The notes under the pieces: model-generated
Databases searched by the model: none
Seen by the model: the letters and a program-made list of their open reading frames with translations, nothing else
What the model was told of the DNA's origin: nothing
Shown: in pieces, positions 16,691 through 26,103 of the stretch
Position numbering within the stretch: the stretch's first letter is position 1
How the letters are laid out: each line of letters starts with the position of its first letter
Translations under genes and position numbers: made by a program
Origin: an uncultured bacterium
GTDB lineage: Bacteria > Cyanobacteriota > Vampirovibrionia > Gastranaerophilales > Gastranaerophilaceae
Reading direction: 5' to 3'
Assembly: GCA_949290355.1 (NCBI GenBank)
Contig: CASERN010000010.1
Location: 1 to 38,206, forward strand
Length of the DNA: 38,206 bases

Positions 16691-16699
16691 TGATATAAA
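16691..16699 (+). promoter_or_regulatory. extended -10 of the exported 187-residue protein gene, leaderless geometry
   Basis: TGATATAAA ends seven bases before the A of the ATG at 16706, so the predicted transcription start coincides with the start codon. No Shine-Dalgarno is present. Confidence 0.5.
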
Positions 16700-16705
16700 T
16701 TCAGT

Positions 16706-17269
16706 ATGATAAAGAAAATAATTACTCTAATAGCAATATTTTTTAGTTCTGCGGCATGTCTTGCAGAGGATATTCATTTTGACAATGATACTTATACCTT
16801 GAAGTATAGCGCAATAGCTCCAAGCACCCAAGGTTATGGAAATGAGTATTTTAAAAAAGGTGAAAATGTTTCAAATTGGTCAAAAATGATTGGTATATAT
16901 TATTACCCTAATGAAAATGATCCTATAAAATATGCACAGAATTTTGACAAAACTGTTGAAAATACAGAAAATAGTGTTTTGTTAAAATTCATTGAAAATA
17001 AAAAATCAGATAAAGCTATCATTAGTTTTTTAGTAAATGGCAGCGAAAATGCTAAGAAATATTTTGAATATGATATATATAAATTTGAAAAAAATCAGGA
17101 CAATGGCATGGTTGTCTCAAAGTACGCTGTAAAGTACTTCTTCACTAAAAACGAAGAAATAAAACAAATTGCAGATAAGGTTAAATCAGAAAACGATAAA
17201 TACTTGGAAATGCTTGCAGTATCCCCACTTCCAAAGATAATTGAAGAAAATATAAGCTTGAAAAATTAA
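16706..17269 (+). CDS. exported protein of unknown function
   Basis: 187 residues; no family recognised. The N-terminal MIKKIITLIAIFFSSAACLA is a clear signal peptide, probably cut after CLA before EDIHFD. The Ser-Ala-Ala-Cys in it is a poor lipobox because position -3 is Ser. The mature part is a mixed beta/alpha domain rich in Tyr, Asn and Lys (for instance KMIGIYYYPNEND and KYAVKYFFTKNEE) with no Cys pair or catalytic motif. A periplasmic location is expected. It has no ribosome site; the promoter position predicts a leaderless message. It lies between the efflux outer membrane factor and a radical SAM gene on the same strand but seems to have its own promoter. Confidence 0.8.
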   Translation: MIKKIITLIAIFFSSAACLAEDIHFDNDTYTLKYSAIAPSTQGYGNEYFKKGENVSNWSKMIGIYYYPNENDPIKYAQNFDKTVENTENSVLLKFIENKKSDKAIISFLVNGSENAKKYFEYDIYKFEKNQDNGMVVSKYAVKYFFTKNEEIKQIADKVKSENDKYLEMLAVSPLPKIIEENISLKN

Positions 17270-17281
17270 AAGTCAGTCGTA

Positions 17282-17310
17282 TTGACATAAATAAAAAGTA
17301 TATTTATTAT
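17282..17310 (+). promoter_or_regulatory. consensus promoter giving a leaderless radical SAM message
   Basis: TTGACA (17282-17287) and TATTAT (17305-17310) are separated by 17 bases. The predicted start of transcription, 17317, is the first base of the ATG. Confidence 0.75.
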
Positions 17311-17316
17311 TTAATT

Positions 17317-18120
17317 ATGGTAATTGTAGATACGACGAGAGTAAAAGATTATTTAAATAAGTCAAAATCTCCAATGTTGGACTATGTAATCAACCCATAT
17401 GTCGGTTGTCCTAATAAATGTTTATATTGCTATGCTGCTTATATGTCGAGTTTTAGCAAACATTCTGAGGAGTGGGGAGAGTTTGTTGATGTAAAATATA
17501 CTTCCAAAAAAATCAATATATTTAAGATAAAAAATAAAAAAGTCATGATAAGTACAGTTACTGATCCATATAATGAGTATGAAAGAGAATATTGTGTTAC
17601 AAGAAAAATATTAGAGCAGCTTGTAAAATCAGAGGCTTATATCAGTATTGTTACTAAATCTAAACTTGTGTTAAGAGATGTTGATTTATTGAAAAAAATG
17701 AAAAATGTTGAAGTTGCACTTTCCATAAGTGTATTGGATGAAAACATAAAAAATAAATTGGAAAAAAATTCATCATCTATACAAGAAAGACTTGAAACCT
17801 TAAAATTTTTGAAGCAAAATGGAATTAGGACCGTTGTATTTGTCTCCCCAATTATTCCGGAGATAACAGATTTTAAAAAAATAATAGAGGTTACTAAAGA
17901 TATAGCGGATGAATATTGGTTCGATAAATTAAACCTAAGAAGTAGTTTCAAAACTAAAATGTTAGGGTTTATAAATGAAGAATATCCTGTTTATAATTCA
18001 TTATATATGGATATATATGACAAAAAAAATACAGAATATTTCGATAGAATATTAAAGGAAATAGATAGATATTGTATTGAAAATAATATAACTTATAAAA
18101 ATTTTTCTGCCGGCACATAA
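17317..18120 (+). CDS. SplB-like radical SAM protein
   Basis: 267 residues. The radical SAM cluster motif is Cys31-x3-Cys35-x2-Cys38 within NPYVGCPNKCLYCYA, the sequence typical of the spore-photoproduct-lyase-like family (COG1533). STVTDPYNEYERE and ITKSKLVLRD follow, as in that family. The protein would bind a 4Fe-4S cluster and S-adenosylmethionine in the cytoplasm. It lacks the extra N-terminal part and the conserved C-terminal Cys region by which true spore photolyases are recognised, and the organism shows no other sporulation gene here. A DNA-repair role is therefore not proven. The ATG sits exactly at the predicted transcription start with no Shine-Dalgarno. Confidence 0.87.
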   Translation: MVIVDTTRVKDYLNKSKSPMLDYVINPYVGCPNKCLYCYAAYMSSFSKHSEEWGEFVDVKYTSKKINIFKIKNKKVMISTVTDPYNEYEREYCVTRKILEQLVKSEAYISIVTKSKLVLRDVDLLKKMKNVEVALSISVLDENIKNKLEKNSSSIQERLETLKFLKQNGIRTVVFVSPIIPEITDFKKIIEVTKDIADEYWFDKLNLRSSFKTKMLGFINEEYPVYNSLYMDIYDKKNTEYFDRILKEIDRYCIENNITYKNFSAGT

Positions 18121-18172
18121 ATTGCTTCTTGACCAAAATAAAAAATAAATCTTTTGCCGGCTTTTCCTAAAA

Positions 18173-19669
18173 TTAAAGGGTATTGATGAATTTTAAAAAG
18201 GCATCATGCCCTTTTTTATTTCTTTTAAATACACCTGCGCATTCCAAAACTTGAACAAATACTAGACCTACTTCATTTTTTATTATTGACATTATATTGT
18301 CTTCATTAATGTTTTTATATTTTGATAAAAATCCTTCGACCCAGTCTGCATGTTTTGCAGTAAGTTCGTTTTTTCTTAAATCTGTTTTATTTAGTATACA
18401 TTTTGCAGTTTCTTCTAATTCTTTTTTTAGTCTGGATGGTAATACTGCAAGTCCCATAACTTCAATTAGTCCGATATTTTCTTTTTTTATGTGATGTAAT
18501 TCTTTGTGTGGATGGTACAAGCCTAAAGGATATTCACTTGTTGTAATGTTATTTCTTAAAACAAGATCAAGCTCATATAATTCTCCTTTTTTTCTTGCTA
18601 TAGGAGTAATTGTATTATGAGGTTCTCCATCAGTGTCAGCGAATATAAATACTTCTTTATCCGTGTAATTTCTCCATTTATTAAGTATATAATCAGCAAA
18701 TTCAACTAATCTTTCGGAATTTTTATGTTGAATTCTAATTACTGACATTGGCCATTTTACAATACCTGCTTTTATGTCTTCATAACCTTTAATATTAAAA
18801 CTTTCTTCTATTTGAGCTTTTTCCATTGCAAATTCGTAATGTCCGCCTTGAAAATGATCATGAGAGAGTATTGAACCTCCGACGATTGGTAAATCGGCAT
18901 TTGAGCCGACAAAGTAATGAGGAAAAAGTTTTATAAAATCAAAAAGTTTTTTAAAAGTATTTTTGTTTATAACCATAGGAATATGTTTCCTGTTGAGAAC
19001 GATACAATGTTCGTTATAGTAAACATAAGGAGAATATTGAAAATACCAATTTTCTCCATCTATTTCAATAGGAATAATCCTGTGATTCCCTCTTGCCGGA
19101 TGATTAATTCTTCCTGCATATCCTTCATTTTCAGAACAAAGCATGCATTTAGGATATCCGCTTTGTTTTGCATTTTTTGCTGCAGCTATAGCTTTTGGAT
19201 CTTTTTCGGGTTTGGATAAATTTATAGACAAATCAAGAGTCCCATATTCTGTCTCTGTTTGCCAGCGTATATCTTTTGATATTCTATATCTTCTTATATA
19301 ATCAGTATCTTGACTAAATTCGTAGAACCAATCTGTAGCTTTTTTAGGTGATTCCAAATACAACTTTTTGAAATTTTCAATTATTTCATGAGGCGGAGCT
19401 ACAAGTGTACTCATGATTTTTGTATCAAATAAATCTTTGTATACTATGCTATTTTCTATTATTTGATTTTCTATAGCATAATCTAAAAATGCTTTAAGTG
19501 TTTCTTCCAGATTAATATTCTCGTATTTTTCATTAGAATCAATAAATTCATCCAGATTTAAAATTTCTAAAAGCCTGTTTGTTACATAATTTTTATCAAG
19601 AGGTGAAATTAAATCTTTTTCTATTCCATATTGTATAAGTTTTTCAATTGCATTAAAAATTATTTTCAA
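18173..19669 (-). CDS. galT: galactose-1-phosphate uridylyltransferase, type 2
   Basis: Exchanges UMP between UDP-glucose and galactose 1-phosphate in the Leloir pathway. About 498 residues, the length of the Firmicutes-type (COG4468) enzyme rather than the 350-residue E. coli type. The active-site signature is SHDHFQGG near residue 270 with the UMP-accepting His. MCSENEGYAGRINHPARGNHR and ITPIARKKG are further family blocks. No ATG exists near the expected N-terminus. The best start is TTG at 19669 with GGAGG eight bases upstream, giving a 17-base overlap with galK; a second TTG at 19684 is less likely. The last codons contain a terminator-like hairpin (18195-18216). Confidence 0.94.
   Translation of the reverse strand: MKIIFNAIEKLIQYGIEKDLISPLDKNYVTNRLLEILNLDEFIDSNEKYENINLEETLKAFLDYAIENQIIENSIVYKDLFDTKIMSTLVAPPHEIIENFKKLYLESPKKATDWFYEFSQDTDYIRRYRISKDIRWQTETEYGTLDLSINLSKPEKDPKAIAAAKNAKQSGYPKCMLCSENEGYAGRINHPARGNHRIIPIEIDGENWYFQYSPYVYYNEHCIVLNRKHIPMVINKNTFKKLFDFIKLFPHYFVGSNADLPIVGGSILSHDHFQGGHYEFAMEKAQIEESFNIKGYEDIKAGIVKWPMSVIRIQHKNSERLVEFADYILNKWRNYTDKEVFIFADTDGEPHNTITPIARKKGELYELDLVLRNNITTSEYPLGLYHPHKELHHIKKENIGLIEVMGLAVLPSRLKKELEETAKCILNKTDLRKNELTAKHADWVEGFLSKYKNINEDNIMSIIKNEVGLVFVQVLECAGVFKRNKKGHDAFLKFINTL
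18195..18220. terminator. terminator-like hairpin inside the end of galT
   Basis: On the minus strand a 9-bp stem (one G-T pair) with a three-base TGA loop is flanked by A and T runs. The plus strand gives the same hairpin with one mismatch, followed by six T residues. It could end the convergent radical SAM transcript inside galT and possibly also galT itself. Confidence 0.5.
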
Positions 19670-20906
19670 CCTCAGTTCCTCCAATTGGTCTTATAGAAAG
19701 TATATGACAGCTATCTAGCCCAATAATTTTTTCAATTTTTTCTTTAAATTCTTTTAGTATATTGATTGGAACAAAGGCTTGTACAGTTCCTGCAAAACCT
19801 CCTCCATGAACCCTATATGCTCCGTTATTTTTTAATATTTCATTGCAAAGAGCAAGTACAATCGCTACGGACTGTTCTTTGGATGAGCCTGATACACAAA
19901 CATTTTGCAGATACATGTATGAAGAGTATCCTGATTCTTTAACTAATTCTAAGAATTTAGAAAAATCACCTTTTTCAAGGACTTTTGCTTCTTGCATAGC
20001 CCTTTCATTTTCATTAAAGAAATGTACAGCTCTTAATACTGCTCTGTCTCCAATTTGTTTTCTTAAAATAGGAATTTCTGCATAAAATTTCTCTTTTTCA
20101 ACTTGACGAAGATATTCTTTGCCAAAATATTTTGCAATTTGTTCCATCTCAGATGGAATTGCAGCATATTCATCAGTTAAATCAGCATGGTCAGCTCCAG
20201 AGTCTATTATACACAGAGCGTAGCCGGTTTTTGAAAAATCAAAATCAATTTTTTTAATGATTGGATTGTCAGTATCATTAAAATCAATAGATATTATTCC
20301 TCCAACAGAAGATGCCATTTGATCCATAAGCCCACAGGGTTTTCCAAAAAATACATTTTCTGCATACTGACCGATTTTGGCAATGTCAACATCTGAAATT
20401 TTATTTTCAAAAAATAAACTATTTATGATATTGCCTATTAATACTTCAAAAGCTGCTGATGATGATAATCCAGAACCTTTTAATACATTAGAAGTTGTAT
20501 AGCAATCAAATCCTTTTATGTTACAGCCAAGTTCTTTAAATTTTGCTATAACCCCTTTTATTAGAGCTTTTGCTTGATTATATTCATTTTTATTAGGGGT
20601 CAGTTCATCCAAGTTTATAATATCCATTGGATAACCTTCTGATTGAATTCTGATAATATTTTCATCATTAAGTCCTACTGCAGCTATTATATCCAGATTT
20701 ACGCTTGCAGCAATTACACATCCATGTTGGTGATCAGTATGATTCCCTCCTATTTCGGTTCTTCCAGGTGCAGAAAATATTCTTATATTATTAGAATTTT
20801 TTTTAAATGTTTCTTTAAATTTATTTATTAATCCTATATATCTGCTTAAATAAAAGTCTTTATTTTGGTTACAATAAATTTTTTCCAATTCTTCTCTCTT
20901 AATCAT
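19653..20906 (-). CDS. galK: galactokinase
   Basis: Phosphorylates alpha-D-galactose at C1 with ATP, the first committed Leloir step. 417 residues of the GHMP kinase family. The galactokinase signature appears as GRTEIGGNHTDHQHG near residue 48, the clostridial variant of the usual GRVNLIGEHTDY. The ATP loop is LKGSGLSSSAAFE near 143. CGLMDQMASSVGG carries the catalytic Asp near 195, and the third motif is VHGGGFAGT near 370. GGAG lies upstream of the ATG. It is followed by, and overlaps, galT, so galKT is one transcript. A sugar porter and galM beside it complete uptake and anomer conversion; galE is not in the window. Confidence 0.96.
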   Translation of the reverse strand: MIKREELEKIYCNQNKDFYLSRYIGLINKFKETFKKNSNNIRIFSAPGRTEIGGNHTDHQHGCVIAASVNLDIIAAVGLNDENIIRIQSEGYPMDIINLDELTPNKNEYNQAKALIKGVIAKFKELGCNIKGFDCYTTSNVLKGSGLSSSAAFEVLIGNIINSLFFENKISDVDIAKIGQYAENVFFGKPCGLMDQMASSVGGIISIDFNDTDNPIIKKIDFDFSKTGYALCIIDSGADHADLTDEYAAIPSEMEQIAKYFGKEYLRQVEKEKFYAEIPILRKQIGDRAVLRAVHFFNENERAMQEAKVLEKGDFSKFLELVKESGYSSYMYLQNVCVSGSSKEQSVAIVLALCNEILKNNGAYRVHGGGFAGTVQAFVPINILKEFKEKIEKIIGLDSCHILSIRPIGGTEVENNF

Positions 20907-21051
20907 AAAACTCCTTTATTAATAATTTTATACCCTTAATATTTAATATAGAAACATCTAAATATATTATTTGGTGTATAAAATTAAAAAAAAATATGAT
21001 AAAATAGTAAGAAATTGGGTATATATAAATTATTATTTAGGAGATTTATGT

Positions 21052-22464
21052 ATGGAAGATTTTATTAACACTTGTGATGAGGGCAGAGTCAAAAAGGCTA
21101 AACGTATGAAAGTTTTTATTTCATTTGCAGCTGGTATGGCAGGACTTTTATTTGGGCTTGATATTGGAGTAATATCAGGAGCTTTACCTTTTATAAGCAG
21201 CCATTTTGATTTGACAAGCCAACTTCAAGAATGGGTAGTAAGTACAATGATGCTAGGTGCTGCATTAGGTGCAATGACTACCGGCTGGATTTCTTTTAAA
21301 TTAGGCCGTAAAAAAAGTTTAATGTCAGGTGCAGCATTGTTTGTACTTGGTTCAATAGGGTGCGCTTGTGCTCCAAATATTGTTACTCTTTTAATATCAA
21401 GAGTAATGCTTGGCTTTGCAGTTGGTATTGCTTCTTATGTAGCGCCTTTGTATCTTTCTGAAATGTCAGAAAAAGAGGACAGAGGTAAATTAATTTCAAT
21501 GTATCAAATGATGGTAACTATTGGTATTCTTGTTGCATTTATTTCTGATACAATTTTTAGTTATGGTGGTCATTGGAGATTAATGCTTGGAGTTATAAGT
21601 TTGCCAGCGTTATTGTTGATGGTTTCTGTTTTTGGATTACCTGATAGTCCTAGATGGCTAGCTTCAAAAGGTCATTTTGAAAAAGCAAAAGATATCTTAA
21701 GAATGCTTTCTACTACTGATGCAAAAGCTGACGGAGAGTTATCTGAGATTAAAGAAAGTTTGAAAGTTAAACAGGAAGGCTGGGGACTTTTTAAGGCTAA
21801 CAAAAATGTTCGCAGAGCTGTATATCTTGGAATGTTATTGCAAGCAATGCAGCAGTTTACAGGTATGAATGTTATCTTATATTATGCCCCTCAAATATTT
21901 AAACATGCAGGGTTCGCAAATACCGAACAACAGATGATTGCAACTGTAATTTGCGGATTGACAAATTCTTTAGCTACTTTAATTGCAATGAGAACTGTTG
22001 ATAAACAGGGACGTAAACCTATTTTGAAAATAGGATTTGCAGGAATGGCAACGGGTTCATTCTTATTAGGATTATGCTTGTATATGATAAATACCGGTTT
22101 TAGTGCATTATGGATTTCCATTGCAGCTATTGTAATGACCCTATTCTTTATTGTAAGTTTTGCAATGAGTGCAGGACCTGTTATATGGATTTTATGTTCA
22201 GAAATTCAACCTTTAAAAAGCAGAGATTTTGGTGTAGCTTGTTCTACTACTACAAACTGGATTGTAAACATGATTATCGGTGCTACGTTCCTTACATTAA
22301 TTAATGCATTTGGAATTGCTGTTACATTCTGGATTTATACATCATTGAACTTATTATTTATTGTATTGACAATATTATTGATACCTGAAACTAAGGGAAT
22401 ATCTTTGGAAAATATTGAGAAAAACCTTATGGATGGCAAGCCTCTTAAGGATATAGGTGTTTAA
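21052..22464 (+). CDS. MFS sugar:proton symporter, probably for galactose
   Basis: 470 residues from the ATG at 21052, which has AGGAG eight bases upstream; a longer in-frame start adds 27 residues without a ribosome site. It has twelve hydrophobic helices with the sugar porter signatures. These are [17 protein letters not shown] in helix 1, KLGRKKS between helices 2 and 3, [12 protein letters not shown] before the central loop, [17 protein letters not shown] in helix 7, and [12 protein letters not shown] at the C-terminus. The family (GalP, XylE, AraE) takes up monosaccharides with protons. Its position between galKT and galM makes galactose the likely substrate. It ends inside galM (20-base overlap), with a terminator at 22489-22528. 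Confidence 0.93.
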   Translation: MEDFINTCDEGRVKKAKRMKVFISFAAGMAGLLFGLDIGVISGALPFISSHFDLTSQLQEWVVSTMMLGAALGAMTTGWISFKLGRKKSLMSGAALFVLGSIGCACAPNIVTLLISRVMLGFAVGIASYVAPLYLSEMSEKEDRGKLISMYQMMVTIGILVAFISDTIFSYGGHWRLMLGVISLPALLLMVSVFGLPDSPRWLASKGHFEKAKDILRMLSTTDAKADGELSEIKESLKVKQEGWGLFKANKNVRRAVYLGMLLQAMQQFTGMNVILYYAPQIFKHAGFANTEQQMIATVICGLTNSLATLIAMRTVDKQGRKPILKIGFAGMATGSFLLGLCLYMINTGFSALWISIAAIVMTLFFIVSFAMSAGPVIWILCSEIQPLKSRDFGVACSTTTNWIVNMIIGATFLTLINAFGIAVTFWIYTSLNLLFIVLTILLIPETKGISLENIEKNLMDGKPLKDIGV

Positions 22465-23428
22465 ATCTATATTCTATCGTTTTATCATAAACTTCCCCGG
22501 CTTTTAAATACGGCTGTGGGAAGTTTTTATATGCCAGTAAATTAGGAAAATGCTGGCATTCTAAACAGAAACCGGAATGGTTTTTTATTGGAATTCCATA
22601 TTTCCCAACTTCTGCTCCATTAAGATAATTACCACTGTAAAATTGTATTCCTGGTAAATTGGTATATATTTCAAGTTCAATTCCACTTTCTTCAGAAAAT
22701 GCTCTTGCTGCCTTTTTTATTTCACCATTAAAATTTTTTATAATCCAGTTATTATCAAAACCTTTAGAATTTTTAACTTGGTAAAAATCGCTGTTAATAT
22801 CTTTTCCTATGGCTTTTGGCCGTCTGAAGTCCATAACTGTATTGGTAACTGAATTTATATTTCCTGTTGGAATAGAATATTTGTCATTTTCTGTATAATT
22901 ATTTGAAAATATTTGTACTTTTTGTCCCAAAACATCACCTTTACCGTTCAAATTAAAGTAAGTATGATTTGTTAAGTTGCAAATAGTTTCTTTATCTGTA
23001 ATTGCATAATGGTTAATTATCAAAGAATTATTTTTCAATGTATAAGTAACCGTTATATTCAAGTTCCCAGGGTAATTTTCTTCTCCATCAGGTGAATGGT
23101 AAAAAAATTCTACGCTATTATCTGTTCTGTTAGATTGCCAAAATTTTTTATCAAAACCAATATTACCTCCGTGCAAATGATTTTCTCCATCATTACAATT
23201 TAGTTGGTATATTTTGTTTTTTACTTTAATTTTACCATTTTTTATTCTATTGCAACATCTTCCAACAGTTGCTCCAATATATTTTGTTTGACGTTTGTAT
23301 TTGTCTAATGTATCGTACCCTAACACTACATCTGTTTTTTTGCCATATTTATCTTCAACAATTATAGATACAATTGTCGCTCCATATTCAGATAATTCTA
23401 CTTCCAAAAAATCATTTTTTAATATCAT
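22445..23428 (-). CDS. galM: aldose 1-epimerase (galactose mutarotase)
   Basis: Converts beta-D-galactose to the alpha anomer used by galactokinase. 327 residues, near the usual 340-350. [10 protein letters not shown] (sugar-binding Arg), NHLHGG (His), [12 protein letters not shown] (catalytic acid His) and CLECQHFPN with the catalytic base Glu near residue 298 are all in the expected order. GFDNNWI also matches. No signal peptide, so cytoplasmic. There is no clear Shine-Dalgarno; a TATCAT ends about ten bases before the ATG, so the leader may be very short. It is convergent with the sugar porter and shares 20 bases with it. Confidence 0.94.
   Translation of the reverse strand: MILKNDFLEVELSEYGATIVSIIVEDKYGKKTDVVLGYDTLDKYKRQTKYIGATVGRCCNRIKNGKIKVKNKIYQLNCNDGENHLHGGNIGFDKKFWQSNRTDNSVEFFYHSPDGEENYPGNLNITVTYTLKNNSLIINHYAITDKETICNLTNHTYFNLNGKGDVLGQKVQIFSNNYTENDKYSIPTGNINSVTNTVMDFRRPKAIGKDINSDFYQVKNSKGFDNNWIIKNFNGEIKKAARAFSEESGIELEIYTNLPGIQFYSGNYLNGAEVGKYGIPIKNHSGFCLECQHFPNLLAYKNFPQPYLKAGEVYDKTIEYRFKHLYP
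22489..22528 (+). terminator. terminator of the sugar porter, inside galM
   Basis: AAACTTCCC (22489-22497) pairs with GGGAAGTTT (22518-22526) around a 20-base loop and is followed by further T residues on the plus strand. It lies 25 bases past the transporter stop and within the last codons of galM. Confidence 0.6.
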
Positions 23429-23486
23429 AGCAATTTCATGATAACATAAGAATTGTATTTAAAGGTATAATTTTTTGGAGATTTTT

Positions 23487-24116
23487 ATGAAGGTTTTATT
23501 ATTTAACGGAAGTTGCAATGAAAACGGTTGTACTTATACAGCTTTGTGTGAAATTGCCAAGGTATTAGAACAAAACGGCATACAATCTGAAATTATACAG
23601 GTAGGAAAGAACCCTATTCGTGATTGTATAGGATGTGGCACTTGTAGAAAAATAGATGGAAAATGTGTTTTTAAGGATGATATCGTAAATGAAGTTATTG
23701 AAAAATCAAAAAGTGCTGATGGATTTATATTTGGTTCTCCTGTATATTATGCACATCCAAGTGGAAGACTTTTATCTTTTATGGATAGGTTGTTTTATGC
23801 AGGTGGTGCAAGTTTTAAATTTAAGCCTGCAGCTGCAATTGTTTCCGCTAGAAGAGCAGGAACAACAGCTTCTTTAGATGCAATAATTAAACATTTCACG
23901 ATTAATCAAATGCCTGTTGTATCATCAAATTATTGGCCAATGGTACATGGTGCTCAAAATTCTCCGGATGATGTGAAAAAGGATTTAGAGGGTCTGCAGA
24001 TTATGAGGACTTTAGGAAATAATATGTCTTGGCTTTTAAAATGCATAGAAGCAGGTAAAAAAGCTGGTATAAATATCCCGACAGAAGAAAGGATATTCAC
24101 GAATTTTATACGTTAA
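23487..24116 (+). CDS. iron-sulfur flavoprotein (flavodoxin-fold NAD(P)H-dependent reductase)
   Basis: 209 residues from the ATG with GGAG six bases upstream; an in-frame TTG overlaps that site and is rejected. The flavodoxin-like fold starts KVLLFNGSCNENG, the FMN phosphate loop, and FGSPVYYAHPSGRLLSFMDR is the isoalloxazine-binding block. Cys47-x2-Cys50-x2-Cys53-x6-Cys60 (DCIGCGTCRKIDGKC) is close to the compact 4Fe-4S motif of archaeal Isf proteins. An electron-transfer or quinone/nitro-reductase role is likely; the partner is unknown. It ends one base from the end of the convergent P-type ATPase. Confidence 0.88.
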   Translation: MKVLLFNGSCNENGCTYTALCEIAKVLEQNGIQSEIIQVGKNPIRDCIGCGTCRKIDGKCVFKDDIVNEVIEKSKSADGFIFGSPVYYAHPSGRLLSFMDRLFYAGGASFKFKPAAAIVSARRAGTTASLDAIIKHFTINQMPVVSSNYWPMVHGAQNSPDDVKKDLEGLQIMRTLGNNMSWLLKCIEAGKKAGINIPTEERIFTNFIR

Positions 24117-24117
24117 C

Positions 24118-25977
24118 TTAATTTTTTAAGGCTCTTAATGAATTAAGTACAGCGATTAAAGCGACTCCTGTGTCTGCAAAAACAGCTCCCCACATTGTAA
24201 TTATTCCAAATGCACCGAGTATTAAAAATATAGCTTTAATACCAAGGGAAATAACAATATTTTCTTTCACAATACTCATTGTTTTTTTTGCAATGAGTAT
24301 TGCTTTTAAAAGTTTGGAAGGTTTGTCGTCCATAATTACAATATCAGCAGCTTCTATTGCGGCATCAGATCCCAGCCCTCCCATTGCGACTCCTATATCT
24401 GCAAGAGTTAGTACTGGTGCGTCATTTATTCCATCTCCTACAAATACTATATTTTTATTTTTTGTTTTTTGCTTTAAAGAATTTTCGAGTTGTTCTACTT
24501 TTTGATTAGGTAACAGTTCTGCATAGAAATTATTTATCCCTAATTCGTTTGAAATATATTTCGCAGTATTATAAGAATCTCCTGTTAACATTATAGTTTT
24601 TTGATTTAGAGATTTTAAATTTTTTATAGTTTTTTTAGAGTCTTCTTTAATTTCATCTGATATTATGATATATCCTAAATATTTTTTGTTTTTGGCAGTG
24701 TATATTATAGTCCCGTATTCATCAATTTTTTGATAATTTATGCCATATCTATTCATAAATTTATAATTTCCGACAATAATTTCTTCTCCATCTACTGTAG
24801 CTTTTATTCCGTTGCCTGTAATTTCTTCTATATTTTTTACTCTTGAAGTATCTAGAGGAATTCCATATTCTTCTTTTAATGATATTGCTATTGGATGGTT
24901 TGAATAACTTTCAGCTAAAGTTGTGTATTTGAGTAATTCTTCTTGAGTTGAATTAATTGGATTAATTTTTGTTACTTTGAAGTTACCTTTAGTTAATGTG
25001 CCAGTTTTATCAAATACGATAGTCTCAGTATTTGAAAGTTTTTCAAGATAACATGCACCTTTTATTAATATCCCGTTTTTTGATGCTCCTCCTATTCCTG
25101 CAAAAAATCCCAAAGGAACCGATATTACTAAAGCACAGGGACATGATATTACTAAAAATGTAAGAGCTCTTTGAAACCAGATGTGAAAGCTAGCATTAAG
25201 CAGTAATGGCGGGATAAAAGCTAAAAGTATTGCTGATATTACTACAAAAGGGGTGTAATATCTTGCAAATTTTGTAATAAAATTTTCTGTTTTTGATTTT
25301 TTAGAACTTGCATGTTCGACAAGTTCTAGAATTTTAGATACAGTGGATTCTTTAAATTCTTTTTCTACTATTATTGAAAGTAGTCCATTTTTGTTAATAA
25401 ATCCACTTACTGCATTATTCCCGGTTTTTAATTCTCTCGGGACAGATTCTCCTGTAAGGGCTGATGTATCAACTGATGCTTGTCCTTCAATTACTTTGCC
25501 GTCAAGTGGAATTTTTTCTCCTGCTTTTACTAAAATTATATCGCCGATTTTTACATCCGCAGGGTTCATTTTTATTATACCTTTATCTGTTTTCACATTT
25601 GCATAATCAGGTCTAATATTCATTAATTCAGAAATTGAATTTCTTGATTTTTCAACTGCTTTGTCTTGTAAAAATTCTCCAATTTGATATAGAATCATTA
25701 CCATTACAGCTTCTGGATATTCTTTAATAGCAAAAGCTCCCAATGTAGCAATTCCCATTAGAAAATTTTCATCAAAAATTTTTCCCTTCGTTATATTTGT
25801 TGAGGCTTTCCATAATATATCGCCGCCAGATATTAAATATGCTGATAAAAATGCTGCGAATCTAAATTCGTTTGTTTGTAGAAACAGTATAGCAAATAAA
25901 AATATTAACAGTGCTATTATTATTCTGATTAACTTGATTTTGTCATTGTGTGTATGTTCGTGATTGTGTTCGCACAT
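24118..25977 (-). CDS. zinc/cadmium/lead-exporting P1B-type ATPase
   Basis: 619 residues. The N-terminus has no ferredoxin-like metal-binding domain but a His-rich tail (CEHNHEHTHND, residues 2-12). Membrane helices flank the actuator domain with TGES (175-178). The metal-site helix holds Cys279-Pro-Cys281. Phosphorylation site Asp323 is in DKTGTLT, SNHPIA carries the P1B His-Pro, and MLTGD and VGDGINDAP close the P domain. The last helix has FADTGVALI, the Asp typical of the zinc/cadmium/lead (P1B-2) group, near 603. ATP drives metal ions out of the cytoplasm. It is expressed from 26010-26039 under the divergent SmtB-like repressor. zntA or ziaA-like naming is possible. Confidence 0.93.
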   Translation of the reverse strand: MCEHNHEHTHNDKIKLIRIIIALLIFLFAILFLQTNEFRFAAFLSAYLISGGDILWKASTNITKGKIFDENFLMGIATLGAFAIKEYPEAVMVMILYQIGEFLQDKAVEKSRNSISELMNIRPDYANVKTDKGIIKMNPADVKIGDIILVKAGEKIPLDGKVIEGQASVDTSALTGESVPRELKTGNNAVSGFINKNGLLSIIVEKEFKESTVSKILELVEHASSKKSKTENFITKFARYYTPFVVISAILLAFIPPLLLNASFHIWFQRALTFLVISCPCALVISVPLGFFAGIGGASKNGILIKGACYLEKLSNTETIVFDKTGTLTKGNFKVTKINPINSTQEELLKYTTLAESYSNHPIAISLKEEYGIPLDTSRVKNIEEITGNGIKATVDGEEIIVGNYKFMNRYGINYQKIDEYGTIIYTAKNKKYLGYIIISDEIKEDSKKTIKNLKSLNQKTIMLTGDSYNTAKYISNELGINNFYAELLPNQKVEQLENSLKQKTKNKNIVFVGDGINDAPVLTLADIGVAMGGLGSDAAIEAADIVIMDDKPSKLLKAILIAKKTMSIVKENIVISLGIKAIFLILGAFGIITMWGAVFADTGVALIAVLNSLRALKN

Positions 25978-26009
25978 ATTTTTACCTCATGCAATCCATT
26001 TATATTAAT

Positions 26010-26039
26010 ATTATAATTGAACAACTATTCAATTGTCAA
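26010..26039 (-). promoter_or_regulatory. metal-regulated promoter of the P-type ATPase with operator in its spacer
   Basis: Minus-strand TTGACA (26034-26039), 18 bases, TATAAT (26010-26015), both perfect hexamers. The spacer holds TTGAACAACTATTCAA (26017-26032, plus strand), an imperfect inverted repeat of the SmtB/ArsR 12-2-12 type (TGAACA...TATTCA). Repressor binding would block RNA polymerase directly. Confidence 0.88.
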
Positions 26040-26067
26040 CTCTTAAAAGTATTATTGTTACAAAAAT

Positions 26068-26097
26068 TTGACAATTGAACAACTGTTAAACTATAAT
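26068..26097 (+). promoter_or_regulatory. autoregulated promoter of the SmtB-like gene with operator in its spacer
   Basis: TTGACA (26068-26073), 18 bases, TATAAT (26092-26097). The spacer has TTGAACAACTGTTAAA (26075-26090), a second copy of the operator with weaker symmetry. The transcription start is predicted at 26104, the first base of the ATG. Confidence 0.85.
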
Positions 26098-26103
26098 TAT
26101 TGT

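Noticed and set aside
16740-16770. Lipobox Ser-Ala-Ala-Cys in the 187-residue exported protein
   Set aside because: Position -3 is Ser rather than Leu/Val/Ile; ordinary signal peptidase cleavage after CLA fits better.
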